Origin: SOIA01 sp050116035
GTDB taxonomy: Bacteria; Acidobacteriota; Aminicenantia; Aminicenantales; Aminicenantaceae
NCBI GenBank assembly: GCA_050116035.1
Contig: JASFPJ010000146.1
Coordinates: forward strand, 1 to 7,656
Direction: 5' to 3'
DNA: 7,656 nt
A program made the position numbers and the translations under genes. Below are positions 5,473 to 7,656 of the stretch, piece by piece. Each line of letters opens with the position of its first letter. The stretch's first letter is position 1. The notes beneath the pieces were generated by a model. That model ran no database searches. It saw only the letters and a program-made list of their open reading frames with translations, and was not told where the DNA came from.

Positions 5473-6602
5473 CGAATATGCATTTCATTCAAGTGTTGAT
5501 TCTGTTCTTCCTTCTTCTCATCTTACTCAATCTACTCCAGAACTTGAACAGGCTTCGCAGCCAAAAAAAGATCAGACCTAAAAGACCTCTTCCCTTAGTG
5601 TCCGTCCTAGTTCCGGCCAGGAATGAGGAGATAAACATTGAAAATTGTGTATCTTCACTATTGAAATCCGACTATCCTCAACTCGAGATTATCGTGCTCG
5701 ATGACAATTCGGCTGACAGAACCTATGAAATCGTGAGGGAGATTTCTCTCCACAACAAGAAGTTAAGGATCATCAAAGGAAAAAAGCTTCCACCCGGATG
5801 GAACGGAAAGAATTGGGCCTGTCACCAGCTTTCCCAGGTGGCCAGAGGGGATTGGTTTCTGTTCACTGATGCCGACACTATTCATAGGCCACATTCGATT
5901 TCCACAGCTCTGGCTGCGGCTCAGAGGAGGAAGTCCAATTTTGTCTCATGCATTCCGGGATTCATCACTAAGACCTGGGCTGAAAAACTGTATTTTCCTG
6001 TGATTCACTTTGTTTTTGTCGCTCTTTTTCCTTTTAGGATGATGAACTTCTCGAAAGATTCCCGGCTTTCCTTTGCCATGGGCCCCTTTCTCTTCATCGA
6101 GAGGAATTTTTTCTTTTCCTGGGGTGGTTACGAGGCGATCAGGACAGAGGTTGTCGATGATATTGCCATGGCCAAGAAAGTGAAGGAAAATAAAGGAAGG
6201 ATTGCCATCATCGATGGCACTCAGTTCATGGATGTGAGGTTCTACCGGAGCTTTAAAGAAGTGTGGAACGGATTCTCGAAAAATTCATATGAAGCCTTGG
6301 GAAAGGCACCTCATCTTCTTTTTGTGCTTCTTCTGGCCTGCTACTACTTGTTCATCTCCCCCTATATTGCTCTTTGGGCCGCTTTTGAATCCCATCAGAG
6401 TGTGACATTGCCTCTTCTCCAGGTCATTACGCTGGCTCTGATCAAGCTCATCCTCTCCCTTAGGTTCAATACCGGTATCATTTCCGGACAGCTCCATCCT
6501 TTGACCGTACTCTTTGCTGTCTTGATACTCCTCAATTCGTTCAGACTCTCCCTTTTCAAGAAGAAATTCGAGTGGAAAGAAAGGCTTTATCCTGTCGAAT
6601 GA
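5466..6602 (+). CDS. Membrane-anchored family-2 glycosyltransferase (CrtQ/HpnB-like)
   Basis: A 378-residue inner-membrane protein that probably transfers a sugar from a nucleotide donor to a lipid or other membrane acceptor on the cytoplasmic face. One N-terminal membrane segment (about 7-24) precedes a GT-A domain: VSVLVPARNEE at 45-55, LDDNSADRT at 78-86, GWNGKNWACHQL at 111-122, the DxD metal motif in TDADT at 134-138 (Asp135 and Asp137), and EVVDDIAMAKK at 228-238 as the likely catalytic-base region (Asp231/Asp232). VWNGFSKN follows at 266-273. C-terminal membrane segments lie at about 283-305, 313-332 and 345-362, ending FEWKERLYPVE. The PPGWxGKxWACHQL block is characteristic of the subgroup annotated as carotenoid-type (CrtQ) or hopanoid-associated (HpnB) transferases. 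The acceptor here is unknown, and no carotenoid or hopanoid genes are visible. ATG 5466 is chosen because AGGA lies six bases upstream; ATG 5478 is a weaker alternative. Confidence 0.85.
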   Translation: MVANMHFIQVLILFFLLLILLNLLQNLNRLRSQKKIRPKRPLPLVSVLVPARNEEINIENCVSSLLKSDYPQLEIIVLDDNSADRTYEIVREISLHNKKLRIIKGKKLPPGWNGKNWACHQLSQVARGDWFLFTDADTIHRPHSISTALAAAQRRKSNFVSCIPGFITKTWAEKLYFPVIHFVFVALFPFRMMNFSKDSRLSFAMGPFLFIERNFFFSWGGYEAIRTEVVDDIAMAKKVKENKGRIAIIDGTQFMDVRFYRSFKEVWNGFSKNSYEALGKAPHLLFVLLLACYYLFISPYIALWAAFESHQSVTLPLLQVITLALIKLILSLRFNTGIISGQLHPLTVLFAVLILLNSFRLSLFKKKFEWKERLYPVE

Positions 6603-7582
6603 GCAAGAGGAATCTTCCTGTTGATAGATGGAGGCCTCCGAGAATTAAATCTTTTTTAATAGTGGCTTTTGTTGCCATCCTCATAGTGCTTCAGGCTTCT
6701 CTTTTGGACTCTGCGCGCAAAATCCGCATAGTCACCAGTGTTTTTCCTCTGATGGAGTTTGCCCAGGCCGTGTGCGGGGAAAGGGGGGAGGTTCATCTTC
6801 TTGTCCCTCCGGGGGCGGAAATTCATACCTGGCAGCCGAGGCCGAGTGATATTGTCAGGCTTTCATCGGCTGATCTTTTCCTGTTCATCGGCTCCACCAT
6901 GGAACCATGGCTGCAGGACATCCTGGATGCCGTTCAAAATCCGAATCTGAGGACGCTCGAAGCCAGCCAGGGAATTTCCTTGATCACGAGAGATTCAACC
7001 GGCACCGGACATGAAGACGAACATGAAGAGGAGCACGCGCATGAAACTGAAGGCGTGGATCCTCATATCTGGCTGGACTTTCAGAATGACCAGATCATAA
7101 TCGACAAGATCGCTGCGGCTCTTTCCGGGCTAGATCCTGAAGGAACCTCAATTTTTAGAAAAAATGCTTTTGCTTATAAACAGAGGCTTCGAGCTCTGGA
7201 TGAAAAATTCAGAGAGAGTCTTCAAGAATGTACCCACAAAGTCTTCATTCTCGGTGGTCATGCGGCTTTTGGCTATATGGCGAGAAGATATGGCTTGCGC
7301 CAGATTTCTCTTTATGGAATGAGCCCTGATTCAAGCCCAACCCCGAAAAAGTTAATCGAGATCGTAGAACTGGCAAAGAAGTATAAAATTAAAGTCGTCT
7401 TTTTTGAATCCTCTGTGGGTGATGAATTAGCCAGAGTCTTGGCGAGGGAGGTGGGGGCCAGAACCCTTATCTTGAATCCTGGCGCTAACTTGACTAAAGA
7501 AGAGTTGGAGTTGGGAAAGACATTTTTTGATATAATGGAAGAGAATCTGGAGAATTTGAAAGATGGGCTCATCTGCCGCTGA
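6599..7582 (+). CDS. znuA: Zinc-type ABC transporter solute-binding protein (ZnuA-like, cluster A-I)
   Basis: A 327-residue exported metal-binding protein that captures Zn2+ outside the inner membrane for an ABC importer. Numbering from ATG 6599: a basic N-terminus and hydrophobic segment (about 18-36) form a signal peptide or anchor without a lipobox. IRIVTSVFPLMEF at 42-54 begins the mature fold. Metal-site candidates are His76 in GAEIHTWQP, His156 in DPHIWLD, His221 in GGHAAFGYMARRYGL and Glu270 in FFESSVGDE. A His/Asp/Glu-rich loop, HEDEHEEEHAHE at 138-149, precedes the second ligand, as in ZnuA proteins. Histidine rather than glutamate at the third site favours zinc over manganese. The frame is open back to GTG 6572, but ATG 6599 overlaps the upstream stop as ATGA and leaves a normal signal sequence. 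AAGG 14 bases upstream is a poor ribosome site, so translation probably relies on coupling. The downstream transporter ATPase overlaps by 20 nt. Confidence 0.92.
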   Translation: MSKRNLPVDRWRPPRIKSFLIVAFVAILIVLQASLLDSARKIRIVTSVFPLMEFAQAVCGERGEVHLLVPPGAEIHTWQPRPSDIVRLSSADLFLFIGSTMEPWLQDILDAVQNPNLRTLEASQGISLITRDSTGTGHEDEHEEEHAHETEGVDPHIWLDFQNDQIIIDKIAAALSGLDPEGTSIFRKNAFAYKQRLRALDEKFRESLQECTHKVFILGGHAAFGYMARRYGLRQISLYGMSPDSSPTPKKLIEIVELAKKYKIKVVFFESSVGDELARVLAREVGARTLILNPGANLTKEELELGKTFFDIMEENLENLKDGLICR

Positions 7583-7656
7583 TTCAAAACCGCTAATCAA
7601 TGTCAACGATGTCTCCTTCAGTTATGGCGCCATCCAGGTCCTGAAGGATGTGACCT
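7563..7656 (+). CDS. znuC: ABC transporter ATP-binding protein (ZnuC-like), N-terminal fragment
   Basis: Only 31 codons are inside the window, starting MGSSAADSKPLINVNDVSFS and continuing YGAIQVLKDVT. The pattern 'L-I-x-V-x-D-V-S-F-S-Y-G...VL-x-D-V' is the first strand and A-loop of an ABC ATPase, with Tyr21 as the adenine-stacking aromatic residue; the Walker A motif should lie just outside. GGAG at 7549-7552 is ten bases upstream of the ATG. The gene overlaps the 3' end of the binding-protein gene by 20 nt in another frame. From its position it should power zinc import with ZnuA and a permease (ZnuB) expected downstream; the substrate is inferred from the neighbour. Confidence 0.85.
   Translation, partial: MGSSAADSKPLINVNDVSFSYGAIQVLKDVT

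Noticed and set aside
6572..6598. Upstream GTG start for the zinc-binding protein
   Set aside because: It would add nine residues read within the glycosyltransferase gene; ATG 6599 has the ATGA overlap typical of coupled genes and gives a normal signal peptide.

Overview
The window looks like ordinary chromosomal DNA from a Gram-negative-type bacterium of intermediate GC content. Genes are tightly packed, have overlapping stops and starts, and two carry exported products (a periplasmic-type zinc-binding protein and a secreted glycosidase). The gene set and the short dispersed palindromes in the one real intergenic gap would fit an environmental lineage such as Acidobacteriota/Aminicenantes. 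That placement is a guess from general impression; no marker gene is present. I see no phage, transposase, CRISPR, tRNA or rRNA.

Left part (1-1968 and on to 4544): two divergent transcription units share a control region at 636-795. Leftward is the N-terminal 211 codons of a PepD-type (Xaa-His / cytosolic non-specific) dipeptidase, with its metal-site residues visible. Rightward is galactokinase (galK), followed with an ATGA overlap by an 859-residue exported protein. The latter has the layout of an (alpha/alpha)6-barrel glycoside hydrolase and most resembles amylo-alpha-1,6-glucosidase / glycogen-debranching-type enzymes. Its coupling to galK suggests that sugar released outside the cytoplasm may be galactose, or may join galactose catabolism.

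Middle (4545-4881): a 337-bp gene-free gap holds three related GGGACAG-type hairpin units just after the glycosidase stop (one could act as a terminator), a roughly 90-bp inverted-repeat element, and a putative promoter for the next operon.

Right part (4882-7656): four genes with successive overlaps of 7, 4 and 20 nt form one operon. They are a divergent PlsY-family membrane protein, a membrane-anchored family-2 glycosyltransferase of the CrtQ/HpnB-like type, a zinc-type ABC transporter solute-binding protein (ZnuA-like), and the first 31 codons of the transporter ATPase (ZnuC-like), which runs off the end.

Points worth a second look are: the PlsY-like protein lacks residues normally essential in PlsY; the two forward promoters each put the likely transcription start only about 7-8 nt before the ATG; the repeat elements; and the galK-glycosidase pairing. 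I did not find convincing evidence of a wholly new system.
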